Shown here piece by piece: positions 31,430 through 37,510 of a stretch of 43,808 bases of DNA (the first letter of the stretch is position 1; every line of letters begins with the position of its first letter). The notes beneath the pieces are model-generated. The model saw only the letters and a program-made list of their open reading frames with translations, searched no databases and was not told the DNA's origin. The DNA comes from a virus: IMG/VR virus record IMGVR_UViG_3300027659_000068, positions 1 through 43,808 of that record; one strand, written 5' to 3'. The position numbers and the translations under genes are program-made.

Positions 31430-31890
31430 TCTCAAGCGCATTGAAAGTGATTTAACGGGTGTTGTTATTACACCAAAGGAGTTATGATTGTCTAGCGTCC
31501 TAGAGTCTCATCCTATGAAACGCAATTCACGAGTATCGCAGTACCTTTGCAACAGTGTAATGAGAGAATTCACCCACATTTCTTCTTGCGAGGATGTATG
31601 TCTTGGTTGAATTGTATACATACGAATTACCTCTTCTTCACATCTAGTTCCACTTCTTACATGATGGCTACTTCTAAGCCAACATACCCGTTAAATATTT
31701 GTCCATAGAGTATGCACTCTCAATGCGTTATGCAGGACTGGCACTAGCTATATGAATCCTTATAGCTGGAGAAGGAAGCCCGTAACCTTCATATGGCTTT
31801 TTGGTATCTACAATGTATGGATATTGACCCACACGGAATTTCAAGCCTTTATCCACTACGCATGTGGTAACTCACCGATTTCCATTGCAA
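31430..31890 (-). ncRNA. large structured ncRNA with 23S rRNA helix-43-like hairpin
   Basis: No credible gene in 460 nt. The minus strand at 31685-31661 reads ATGTTGGCTTAGAAG-T-AGCCATCAT, matching 24 of 25 bases of the 23S rRNA L11/thiostrepton hairpin (E. coli nt ~1055-1080, from memory). A GGTAAT at 31631-31626 follows as in the neighbouring helix-44 loop. A weaker match (GAAATTCC-GTGTGGG, 31842-31828) resembles 23S helix 71. Clear hairpins include AGCTATA/TATAGCT, AGAGT-GCAT-ACTCT and GGTGT/ACACC near the 3' end. It may belong to a large phage RNA class such as GOLLD, often found beside tRNAs; not established here. Probably transcribed from 33596. Confidence 0.6.
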
Positions 31891-31896
31891 AATTTA

Positions 31897-31971
31897 TGGT
31901 GCGGGATGTGGGAGTCAAACTGACCTCACAAGTTTGGAAAACTCATATATTAACCGATATACGAATCCCGC
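31897..31971 (-). tRNA. tRNA-Gly (UCC), weakened T-stem
   Basis: Acceptor GCGGGAT/ATCCCGC pairs fully; loop TTTCCAA carries UCC; CCA encoded. The T-stem GTCAG/CCCAC has two mismatches, so stability is questionable. Confidence 0.82.
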
Positions 31972-31980
31972 ATAAAATTG

Positions 31981-32079
31981 ACAATGTAGACAGAATCGAA
32001 CTGTCGCCTCGACATGTCTGCCTATCCGAAGGATAAGAAGCCCTTTGCTTGGGTTGTGCTACCACTACACTATACATTG
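31981..32079 (-). tRNA. tRNA-like gene with enlarged centre, anticodon unclear
   Basis: Acceptor CAATGTA/TACATTG, D-arm GTGT/GCAC and T-arm GACAG-TTCGATT-CTGTC are sound. Between D- and T-arms lie 49 nt instead of the usual 22-35, with several alternative hairpins. One reading (stem AAGGG/TCCTT, loop CTTCTTA) gives anticodon UCU for Arg, leaving ~10 extra nt. No CCA is encoded (TCA). May be an inserted or decayed tRNA. Confidence 0.5.
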
Positions 32080-32084
32080 AAAAG

Positions 32085-32190
32085 CATTAAACGACATAGC
32101 CTTGCACCTAGCAGACGCTGCTATAGTTCGCGACCATCAAGCGTTGGTTTGGGTTGGGGCTATACTTACGTGGTTCGACCCGCCGTTTAA
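32085..32190. other. spacer in tRNA island, structured
   Basis: No gene. The palindrome TAGCAG-ACG-CTGCTA and a longer pairing ATAGCC/GGCTAT are visible. The minus strand starts TAAACGGCGG (32189-32180), a 10-nt string also in 23S domain IV, and later CTAGGTGCAAGG. It may belong to the same ncRNA as 31430-31890. Confidence 0.35.
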
Positions 32191-32193
32191 AAT

Positions 32194-32262
32194 TGGTGGA
32201 CACCGGGGAATCGAACCCCGTCCGCAATGCCGAAACATCACGTCGAACTCCTATGAGTGCCC
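32194..32262 (-). ncRNA. tmRNA-like RNA lacking the mRNA domain (69 nt)
   Basis: The 5' end GGGCACTCATAGGAGTTCGACG and the 3' end GACGGGGTTCGATTCCCCGG...TCCACCA match both ends of the full tmRNA at 24318. The acceptor GGGCAC/GTGTCC keeps G3-U70. In place of tag frame and pseudoknots there is only a short hairpin GTGATG-TTTCGG-CATTGC where P2 would be. There is no normal anticodon arm (69 nt total). CCA encoded. Candidate alanine-accepting RNA without tag. Confidence 0.7.
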
Positions 32263-32276
32263 ATATAAAAAATGTA

Positions 32277-32324
32277 CGCAGGATACGGACTTGCACCGTG
32301 AAACTTTTGAACGCTCGCCCTGCG
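32277..32324 (-). other. tRNA-like minihelix remnant
   Basis: CGCAGGG pairs with TCCTGCG around 34 nt containing a T-arm-like hairpin ACGG-TGCAAGT-CCGT. There is no room for D and anticodon arms. Probably a decayed tRNA or part of the island's structured RNA. A perfect palindrome AGGCTGCAGCCT lies upstream near 32357. Confidence 0.3.
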
Positions 32325-32379
32325 CAGACGTGTCTCGTTCCGTGTTCTGATAGGGAGGCTGCAGCCTACTCCTAAAAAT

Positions 32380-32454
32380 TGGCGGGCAGGCAGGAATCTA
32401 ACCCACGATCTTTAGCCTATGGGGCTAACGCTTTATACACTAAGCTACTGCTCC
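32380..32454 (-). pseudogene. decayed tRNA-Met-like gene (CAU)
   Basis: tRNA-like 75 nt with encoded CCA, but the acceptor GGAGCAG/CCTGCCC pairs only with a bulge, the T-loop is TTAGATT (C56 lost), and position 33 is C instead of U. Anticodon position reads CAU. Judged non-functional or strongly diverged. Confidence 0.6.
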
Positions 32455-32462
32455 AATAAAAA

Positions 32463-32548
32463 TGGTGGGTAGAGATGGATTCGAACCAACGTAAGCTTAC
32501 GCTAGCAGATTTACAATCTGCCCCCTTTAGCCACTCGGGCATCTACCC
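32463..32548 (-). tRNA. tRNA-Tyr (GUA)
   Basis: Class II, 86 nt: acceptor GGGTAGA/TCTACCC, loop TTGTAAA with GUA, long variable arm, T-loop TTCGAAT, CCA encoded. Confidence 0.93.
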
Positions 32549-32556
32549 ACATAAAT

Positions 32557-32633
32557 TGGTTGCGGAGGCGGGATTCGAACCCACATGCTTAACGTTATGA
32601 GCGTTACGTCTCCCAGTCGACATTCACTCCGCG
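32557..32633 (-). tRNA. initiator-type tRNA-Met (CAU)
   Basis: 5' CGCGGAG and 3' CTCCGCA-A-CCA leave the C1-A72 mismatch that marks bacterial initiator tRNA for formylation; loop CTCATAA. The three G-C pairs of typical initiator anticodon stems are missing (TAACG/CGTTA) and the D-stem is only 3 bp (GTC/GAC), so it is an unusual initiator. CCA encoded. Confidence 0.8.
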
Positions 32634-32640
32634 ATTAAAA

Positions 32641-32896
32641 AATTTGAACGGCTTTAACAAGCATACAACCACGGCAGTCCGAAGACAGGAACTTAATCCA
32701 AACCGAGAGCATCGCTACCGTTCCTGAGTGCAGTTGCAATTGTTACCCGTTTAATGGTAGGCTTTTTCATGTTATAATCCCTACGCCGTCAAGCAGTTTC
32801 AGGATCTTTATTCATTTACAGCACGGGGCATGAAGCCCCTTGTCCCATTAAAGGGTAGAGTTTAATAGCATCAAACCAAGATGCACTAATATAAAG
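32641..32896. other. 256-nt spacer in tRNA island
   Basis: No large gene. Hairpins on the minus strand: GGGGC-TTCAT-GCCCC, CAGGAAC...GTTCCTG and the UUCG-type GTC-TTCG-GAC. It contains a possible 25-codon reading frame (listed separately) and the string TACAACCACGG, repeated at 33507. Confidence 0.4.
32693..32770 (-). CDS. possible 25-aa peptide
   Basis: ATG AAA AAG ... TAA encodes MKKPTIKRVTIATALRNGSD plus ALGLD. It is the only start-to-stop frame in the spacer with a protein-like composition, but it overlaps the stem CAGGAAC/GTTCCTG and has no ribosome-binding site. Low certainty. Confidence 0.25.
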   Translation of the reverse strand: MKKPTIKRVTIATALRNGSDALGLD

Positions 32897-32972
32897 TGGT
32901 GGGCCCGGTTGGGTTCGAACCAACGACCAAGGGTTTATGAGACCCCTGCTCTTACCACTGAGCTACAAGCCC
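32897..32972 (-). tRNA. tRNA-Met or tRNA-Ile2 (CAU)
   Basis: Acceptor GGGCTTG/CGGGCCC fully paired, D-arm GCTC/GAGC, loop CTCATAA with CAU, T-arm GTTGG/CCAAC, CCA encoded. Not initiator (G1-C72). Elongator Met or lysidine-modified Ile cannot be separated by sequence alone. It is the donor-like partner of the chimeric tRNA-Ile. Confidence 0.92.
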
Positions 32973-32978
32973 GAAAAG

Positions 32979-33058
32979 TAGCCATGGTCGGACTCGAACC
33001 GACAAGCTTACGCGAGCGATTTTAAGTCGCTTGAGTTTACCAATTTCTCCACACGGCC
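32979..33058 (-). tRNA. tRNA-Leu (UAA), CCA not encoded
   Basis: Class II: acceptor GGCCGTG/CATGGCT, loop CTTAAAA with UAA, variable arm TCGCGTAAGCTT, T-loop TTCGAGT. The DNA after the discriminator A is CT, so CCA must be added by host enzyme. Confidence 0.9.
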
Positions 33059-33145
33059 ATTTAGAAAATTTGAAGGTTGCCGTTACGTAATCGGGCTTTA
33101 GGGACCTTCCGCTCCTGTAAGCGATACCACCACGGTATCGAAATT
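33059..33145. other. spacer between tRNA genes, hairpins
   Basis: Perfect 7-bp hairpin CGATACC-ACCAC-GGTATCG and GAAGGT/ACCTTC pairing; the minus strand ends CTTCAAATTTTC before tRNA-Leu, like GTTCAAATTTTTT before the initiator tRNA. Possibly processing signals. Confidence 0.35.
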
Positions 33146-33219
33146 TGGCACGTTGTGTAGGAATCGAACCCACGTTTATTGGTTTGGAATCAATAGTCTT
33201 GCCATTAGACGAACAACGC
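33146..33219 (-). tRNA. tRNA-Trp (CCA anticodon)
   Basis: Acceptor GCGTTGT/ACAACGT, loop TTCCAAA with anticodon CCA, T-loop TTCGATT, 3' CCA encoded. One A-C mismatch closes the anticodon stem. Confidence 0.88.
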
Positions 33220-33225
33220 ATTTTG

Positions 33226-33298
<73 letters not shown>

Positions 33299-33305
33299 TA
33301 AAAGT

Positions 33306-33379
33306 GGTCCTCCTGGTTGGTGCTGACCCAACTACCCGCCCCTTATAAAGGAGCCGCTCTTCCGATGAGCTACAGGAGG
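33306..33379 (-). tRNA. tRNA-Ile (UAU)
   Basis: Acceptor CCTCCTG/CAGGAGG, loop TTTATAA with UAU, T-stem GTTGG/CCAAC, CCA encoded. The T-loop GTCAGCA lacks the usual TTC. It reads AUA, rare in many hosts but common in AT-rich phage genes. First tRNA after the island promoter. Confidence 0.85.
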
Positions 33380-33595
33380 AAAAAATGTATCGGTTATACT
33401 GCTTGGCTTTTTGATGTGGAGCGTTTGCTGCGACACATCAAAGCAGATTTTATAGGGACCGAAAACTCCTATTTAATCCTTGTCATTGCATCACTGAGTG
33501 ATCCAAGCCGTACAACCACGGACGTATTCAACTTTCAGTAGCAGTTGATGGGGCGTTATGTTTTAAAGATTTTACTCTTTGTTGCTTACAAGGTT
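33380..33595. other. leader of the tRNA island, structured, no gene
   Basis: 216 nt between the promoter and the first tRNA. Visible pairings on the minus strand: TTTGATGTGTCG...CACATCAAA, GGATCACT-CAGTGATGC region (ATCACT/AGTGAT) and the repeat CCGTGGTTGTA. No supported gene. Confidence 0.45.
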
Positions 33596-33624
33596 ATTAT
33601 ACACTAAAAATCAAATAATGTACA
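33596..33624 (-). promoter_or_regulatory. early promoter of the tRNA/ncRNA island
   Basis: Minus strand TGTACA (33624-33619), 17 nt, TATAAT (33601-33596), then AACCTTGTAAGCAACA, the same start-of-transcript motif as the other early promoters. Confidence 0.8.
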
Positions 33625-33639
33625 CATCTTTTGTAAATT

Positions 33640-33647
33640 TATTTATA
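33640..33647 (-). promoter_or_regulatory. late promoter TATAAATA before the tRNA island
   Basis: Perfect match overlapping the end of the HNH gene and pointing at the tRNA island, which could therefore be expressed both early and late. Confidence 0.6.
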
Positions 33648-34236
33648 GAAGAAAAAGTTTCCATTCACTGCGAATCGTAATTTTTTCACTGAGTGCAGTA
33701 AACTCAATGTCCCTTAGTGCCTTTGGCTTTACTTCCGAGCCGTGAATGTTATGATATGGAAAGTTGTTTGATTTTTTCGTGTTACACTTTTTGCATGACA
33801 ACACAATATTATCGTCTTTATTTCCACCACCCTTGCTATGAGGAATTAGATGATCCCGCGTCGCTGCAGTATATGGAATCTTTTTAAGACAATACTGGCA
33901 CTCGCCGTCATAGATATAGTAGAGTTGACGCAAGTTAACCGGGCGAGACTTTGTCTTTCCGTTCTTTTTGTCATGTCCAAAATAACCAGGAACAATTACA
34001 ATTGTCGGTACTGCCCATAGTGTATCAACACTACGAAGTGCCGGGTGAGAGTCGTCAAGGTTGTGGTCATGCGCAATCCAACTGTTCCAGTTATGGATGT
34101 TTCCATACGAGTCATAGGCCTTTACACCGCCGACAATCAAATTCCTAATACTCGACCGGGCAGAAAAAAATCCGCATGGCCGAAATGACGCATTAAGAAC
34201 GAGTGTAGTTTTTGATGATGGCGCAACTGGAACCAT
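33643..34236 (-). CDS. HNH endonuclease
   Basis: TTLVLNASFRPCGFFSARS is the usual N-terminal strand of this HNH group; CQYCLKKIPYTAATRDHLIP and SKGGGNKDDNIVLSCKKCN give CxxC, the D-H of HNH, the Asn and a second CxxC zinc pair. 197 residues from MVPVAPSS (34236), which follows the previous stop directly (TAAAATG). Could nick DNA or act as a homing nuclease. Confidence 0.85.
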   Translation of the reverse strand: MVPVAPSSKTTLVLNASFRPCGFFSARSSIRNLIVGGVKAYDSYGNIHNWNSWIAHDHNLDDSHPALRSVDTLWAVPTIVIVPGYFGHDKKNGKTKSRPVNLRQLYYIYDGECQYCLKKIPYTAATRDHLIPHSKGGGNKDDNIVLSCKKCNTKKSNNFPYHNIHGSEVKPKALRDIEFTALSEKITIRSEWKLFLL

Positions 34237-34237
34237 T

Positions 34238-34561
34238 TTATCGAGCCCGCAGCCTAAAGCCTCCATACTGAGAACGAACTGTGTCATTATAATATACTGC
34301 AATATACTGCGAGTCTTCTAGAGGGATTCGAATAGCGCGGCCAAATGGAGACCTCAACCCCGCACGGGAATATTTTCCACGATTTGGATTATTGCGGCCA
34401 AGTCGGCCAAAAAGATCAACCCTCTTAAAGACTGCCTCATATGCGGGGTCAAGCAATTCTTTCGCTCTCTCCATAAGGTTATGCGCCTTTGCTTTGTTTC
34501 TCAACTCATCAATAATTTGCTTGCCGTGCGCGTTGTTGTCTATGTGTAGTACTGTTCTCAT
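34238..34561 (-). CDS. hypothetical protein, 107 aa, paralogue of 2261-2596
   Basis: Shares VDLFGRLGRNNPN and general layout with the protein at 2261-2596. Start MRTVLHIDNNAHG at 34561. Unknown function; coupled to the HNH gene by adjacency. Confidence 0.72.
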   Translation of the reverse strand: MRTVLHIDNNAHGKQIIDELRNKAKAHNLMERAKELLDPAYEAVFKRVDLFGRLGRNNPNRGKYSRAGLRSPFGRAIRIPLEDSQYIAVYYNDTVRSQYGGFRLRAR

Positions 34562-34670
34562 GTTGATGTATATAAAGTTGTTTGCTCTAGGCTCGTTGAC
34601 TCGCGGATAGCTGATCCCGCCGGATTTCATCGAGCCGGACTAATCCGGTTCCCTTTGTCAGCAAAAATTA

Positions 34671-34757
34671 TTACCAGTTGCCATTCATGTTTTGCACGAA
34701 GATGACAAGCCAGACGATGGCATTAATTCCAATAAGTATTCCAAGTGTTTCTTTCAT
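34671..34757 (-). CDS. 28-aa membrane peptide
   Basis: MKETLGILIGINAIVWLVIF then VQNMNGNW: one transmembrane helix. It fits between operon genes with 12-nt spacing. An inverted repeat GAGCCGGA/TCCGGTTC lies downstream. Confidence 0.45.
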   Translation of the reverse strand: MKETLGILIGINAIVWLVIFVQNMNGNW

Positions 34758-34769
34758 ATTTTTTGTTGA

Positions 34770-34991
34770 TTAGTCAATCCAACCTTCGCTGATCAACTTG
34801 CCAGCCCGCTCAAAGCGGATGAAGGTAAGTTGAGGACAGTCACAATCACCGCGGACGGTGCGAACGATGGTGCCCATTAGAGCAGCTGCCAGTTTTGGTG
34901 ACCGACTGAATGAAACTTTAGTTTCGACTCCGGTACCGCCGCCCATCGAAGGAGGGGTGTGGCAATATTCTGTCTTAGTGAACTTGTACAT
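34770..34991 (-). CDS. hypothetical protein, 73 aa
   Basis: First gene behind cassette copy C. Begins MYKFTKTEYCHTPPSMGGGT; contains DCDCPQLTF. Unrecognised. Confidence 0.7.
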   Translation of the reverse strand: MYKFTKTEYCHTPPSMGGGTGVETKVSFSRSPKLAAALMGTIVRTVRGDCDCPQLTFIRFERAGKLISEGWID

Positions 34992-35020
34992 ATTTGGTGG
35001 TTGCTGTTCCTTACATAATT

Positions 35021-35102
35021 ATTCTAACATAAAACCGGCCGAATGTACACAACTATTTTCGAGAAAGTAAAAATAGTTGCCGGGCGTATACCCGGTATAG
35101 AA
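35021..35102 (-). promoter_or_regulatory. composite promoter cassette, copy C
   Basis: CTATACCGGGTATACGCCCGG, hairpin CTATTTTT...GAAAATAG, -35 TGTACA (35049-35044), 17 nt, -10 TAGAAT (35026-35021), then AATTATGTAAGG. Lies between the operon ending at 35114 and the gene at 34991. Confidence 0.82.
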
Positions 35103-35113
35103 AAGTCGCGTCT

Positions 35114-35254
35114 CTATTCAGACTTCCATAGGTTCAGTGTCCGTAGAAATGCTTCTGCGCGTTGGGCGGCGGTTGCATGTATAGCTAATAAGCATGCTGA
35201 CTTAAAACCATATTTTGGTCTCATCATATCTACTAGCTCTCCTCGGAATTTCAT
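35114..35254 (-). CDS. hypothetical protein, 46 aa
   Basis: MKFRGELVDMMRPKYGFKSA then an Ala-rich helix. Last gene of the operon starting at 37729. Unrecognised. Confidence 0.5.
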   Translation of the reverse strand: MKFRGELVDMMRPKYGFKSACLLAIHATAAQRAEAFLRTLNLWKSE

Positions 35255-35258
35255 ATGA

Positions 35259-35642
35259 TTATTGTTTGATACGTAGTTGCTCTACGCTGATACCTAACTT
35301 GGTAGCAATATCTTTTAGTGTTAATTCAACGATAGCTTTTGGACGTTTGTCAATGATGACACCATCGGAATTTTCAAAATAGATTTTATTGCCATCGATA
35401 TCATATTCGCATTTATACCAAAAACCTCCAGAATCTACGAGATAGATTATCTTTCCATTGGTATCATGTTGACGTTTCCTCCAATAACCACCACCATTTT
35501 CATAATAGATTTCATTGCTATTAGTATCATATTCGCGTTTCCTCCAATAACCATCAGAATCTTCATAATAGATTTCATTGCAGCCTTTATCTTTAACGGT
35601 GAATGGAAAGTCTTTGATCTTTAATTGTTGTGCAATTGTCAT
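35259..35642 (-). CDS. YWRKREYD repeat protein, 127 aa
   Basis: Four ~20-residue repeats of the type NEIYYEDSDGYWRKREYDT between an N-terminal segment (TIAQQLKIKDFPF) and a C-terminal helix-turn-helix-like tail (IATKLGISVEQLRIK). It is a tandem duplicate of the next gene upstream. Repeats of Tyr/Trp/Asp suggest a beta-structured binding surface; ligand unknown. Confidence 0.75.
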   Translation of the reverse strand: MTIAQQLKIKDFPFTVKDKGCNEIYYEDSDGYWRKREYDTNSNEIYYENGGGYWRKRQHDTNGKIIYLVDSGGFWYKCEYDIDGNKIYFENSDGVIIDKRPKAIVELTLKDIATKLGISVEQLRIKQ

Positions 35643-35646
35643 AAGG

Positions 35647-36030
35647 TTAGTCTTTGATTCTCAGTTGCTCTACGCTAATTCCTAACTTGGTTGCGATATC
35701 TTGCAAGGTTAGTTCTATTGGCTTTGGTCTCTCGCACATGATGAGACCATTGGAATCTCCGTAATAGATTTTATTGCCATTGGTATCATATTCGCGTTTC
35801 CTCCAATAACCATCGGAATCTTCATAATAGATGTCATTGCCATCGATATCGTATTCGCGTTTCCTCCAATAACCATCGGAATCTTCATAATAGATGTCAT
35901 TGCCATCGATATCGTATTCACTTTTACTCCAAAAACCTCCGGAATCTTCATGATAGATTTCATTGCCGCCTTTATCTTTAACGATGAATGGAAAGTCTTT
36001 GATCTTTAATTGTTGTGCGATTGTTTTCAT
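35647..36030 (-). CDS. YWRKREYD repeat protein, 127 aa (duplicate)
   Basis: Same layout: KTIAQQLKIKDFPF, four repeats (two identical copies of GNDIYYEDSDGYWRKREYD), and the tail ATKLGISVEQLRIKD. The repeats are 66-bp tandem DNA repeats, so copy number can change by recombination. Confidence 0.75.
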   Translation of the reverse strand: MKTIAQQLKIKDFPFIVKDKGGNEIYHEDSGGFWSKSEYDIDGNDIYYEDSDGYWRKREYDIDGNDIYYEDSDGYWRKREYDTNGNKIYYGDSNGLIMCERPKPIELTLQDIATKLGISVEQLRIKD

Positions 36031-36031
36031 A

Positions 36032-36193
36032 TTAGTCTTTGATTCTCAGTTGCTCTACGCTAATTCCTAATTTGGCGGCGATTTCTTCAAGTGTCATATC
36101 GGCTACTTGACTATAGAGATCTTCAAGCGCTTCATCCGATTTAAACTGGTTGTGAGTCCATTGGATCGGTGAACGGAATGATAATCTCTCCAT
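36032..36193 (-). CDS. small protein sharing the repeat-protein tail, ~53 aa
   Basis: Ends MTLEEIAAKLGISVEQLRIKD, the same tail as the two repeat proteins that follow, but has no repeats. Start uncertain (MERLSFRSPIQW at 36193 overlaps the gene upstream by ~50 nt). Possibly a third copy that has lost its body. Confidence 0.5.
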   Translation of the reverse strand: MERLSFRSPIQWTHNQFKSDEALEDLYSQVADMTLEEIAAKLGISVEQLRIKD

Positions 36194-36449
36194 CGACGAA
36201 CGTGGCCACTTCAGGTGCAAAATAGAACTCGATTTCTTTTGCCTCGTATCGAAAGAACCGACCAACACGATCGTACTTTGCGTTGAACTGTTTGATCAAC
36301 GTTCGGTCCTGCGTATACAAGCCGTCAACGCCCTCGAAGATAAACTCCTGCGCTCCCTTGTTTTTGTAGCGACCATGCTCTGGATTGCCAATATGGCCGG
36401 TGTCGCCATACCACTCTTTAACCCGCGTGTAAATGATAAACTTTGTCAT
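36141..36449 (-). CDS. hypothetical protein, 102 aa
   Basis: Begins MTKFIIYTRVKEWYGDTGHI; mixed alpha/beta, ends FTDPMDSQPV. Unrecognised. Good operon spacing supports it. Confidence 0.7.
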   Translation of the reverse strand: MTKFIIYTRVKEWYGDTGHIGNPEHGRYKNKGAQEFIFEGVDGLYTQDRTLIKQFNAKYDRVGRFFRYEAKEIEFYFAPEVATFVDGEIIIPFTDPMDSQPV

Positions 36450-36461
36450 GTCATTATTTTA

Positions 36462-36593
36462 TTAGAGTTCCTTAACACTCACTTTAAAGCCCTGCTGTCG
36501 ATAAGCTAAGGCACATTCTGCTGCATTACCATAATCATCATAATATACAGAGAACTGCTCATCTCCTTCACCGACTTCAACGCTATAAGTCAT
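36462..36593 (-). CDS. hypothetical protein, 43 aa
   Basis: MTYSVEVGEGDEQFSVYYDD then a helix. Start overlaps the stop of the 47-aa gene (ATGA). Unrecognised. Confidence 0.5.
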   Translation of the reverse strand: MTYSVEVGEGDEQFSVYYDDYGNAAECALAYRQQGFKVSVKEL

Positions 36594-36733
36594 AGCAATA
36601 GGAGTGCTTGTTTGCGTTGAGCTTCTTCAACACGTCGCGTAAGACCAATCTTGTCGTCAAGAGCAAAGATTGTAATTCCGTAATGCACAGTATTTTTTTG
36701 CTTGCGCCCAATTAGTTTTAGTAGTTTTTGCAT
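36590..36733 (-). CDS. hypothetical basic protein, 47 aa
   Basis: MQKLLKLIGRKQKNTVHYGI; basic and helical. Coupled by a 4-nt overlap to the 43-aa gene. Unrecognised. Confidence 0.5.
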   Translation of the reverse strand: MQKLLKLIGRKQKNTVHYGITIFALDDKIGLTRRVEEAQRKQALLLL

Positions 36734-36770
36734 CATACAGTTTTTTATTATAGTTCCTTTACCCACAGTG

Positions 36771-36878
36771 TTACATCAAGATGGCAATGATCCACGACCA
36801 GCACGCCAGGCAAATCACAATCATTAGTATCCATGCGATGAATACGTCCCAAGTCTTAGGTTGCTTCTTATTGGTCAT
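36771..36878 (-). CDS. 35-aa membrane peptide
   Basis: MTNKKQPKTWDVF then hydrophobic IAWILMIVICLACWSWII: a single transmembrane helix. Start at 36878 is inferred from operon spacing. Confidence 0.5.
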   Translation of the reverse strand: MTNKKQPKTWDVFIAWILMIVICLACWSWIIAILM

Positions 36879-36900
36879 ACAATTATTATATTGGAGTTCC

Positions 36901-37095
36901 TTAATTAAACAGTTTGTTGTGGTGGCGGACGATCCAGACATCAGCCGCACCCCCTTTGAGCGCAGCATAGACTTCCTCGCCCTTGCCTGTGGTGGCGCGG
37001 ACAGTTTCCTTGTCCTTCTCAATCTTGAACAACTTAGTGTTCTCGAGCGCCTTGGTCATTGCCTTAACGTGTGTGGTTGTTAGTAGTTTTGTCAT
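36901..37095 (-). CDS. hypothetical protein, 64 aa
   Basis: Basic soluble protein beginning MTKLLTTTHVKAMTKALENT. Unrecognised. Confidence 0.68.
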   Translation of the reverse strand: MTKLLTTTHVKAMTKALENTKLFKIEKDKETVRATTGKGEEVYAALKGGAADVWIVRHHNKLFN

Positions 37096-37102
37096 ACAAT
37101 TA

Positions 37103-37264
37103 TTATATTAGAGTTTGGGTAAACATCATCTCCATAATATCTTTGATGATATCTTCCTTGGTCATTGCATCCTCTTCCCCAGTGATAAAACTATTGAGGT
37201 CCCCCTCGTAGAAATTAGCGAAGGTTTGAGTCATCAACATGTCTAAGATTTGTTCAGCTGTCAT
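37103..37264 (-). CDS. hypothetical acidic protein, 53 aa
   Basis: MTAEQILDMLMTQTFANFYE, then an acidic helix. Fills the gap between neighbours with 7-9 nt spacing. Unrecognised. Confidence 0.55.
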   Translation of the reverse strand: MTAEQILDMLMTQTFANFYEGDLNSFITGEEDAMTKEDIIKDIMEMMFTQTLI

Positions 37265-37273
37265 ACTATTATA

Positions 37274-37477
37274 TTAGTGGCCCGAGTAACTCACTGGCTC
37301 GCCCTCTTCCATTTCCTCAGCCACGCACCAGCCCTTCTTAGCTGATTGTTTCTGCCATTTGGTCCAAGGTTTTGGACCAAATGCATCCTCCCAAGCAGCC
37401 TTTTCAGTGAGGCCATCGCCAAGGTTACAGGTTCCATAGTGTGCACCGCTCTCTGATTTGATAATGTATCTCTTCAT
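37274..37477 (-). CDS. hypothetical protein, 67 aa
   Basis: MKRYIIKSESGAHYGTCNLG, then a Trp-rich middle (PKPWTKWQ). Unrecognised. Confidence 0.7.
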   Translation of the reverse strand: MKRYIIKSESGAHYGTCNLGDGLTEKAAWEDAFGPKPWTKWQKQSAKKGWCVAEEMEEGEPVSYSGH

Positions 37478-37510
37478 ATCTTTATTTGTTATGCAATTTT
37501 GGGGTGGAGT

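Noticed and set aside
31430-31890. Group I or group II intron, or RNase P RNA
   Set aside because: The conserved core strings of these RNAs (P7 of group I, domain V, RNase P GAGGAAAGUC) were not found.
32085-32190. A tRNA on either strand in this spacer
   Set aside because: A 6-bp end pairing exists, but no T-loop or anticodon arm fits.
31752-32375. ORFs of 60-94 codons in the tRNA island
   Set aside because: They run through tRNAs and structured RNA on the other strand and have low-quality composition.
35647-36030. Regular tandem repeats resembling a CRISPR array
   Set aside because: The 66-bp units are in frame and encode a protein repeat; there are no unique spacers and no cas genes.
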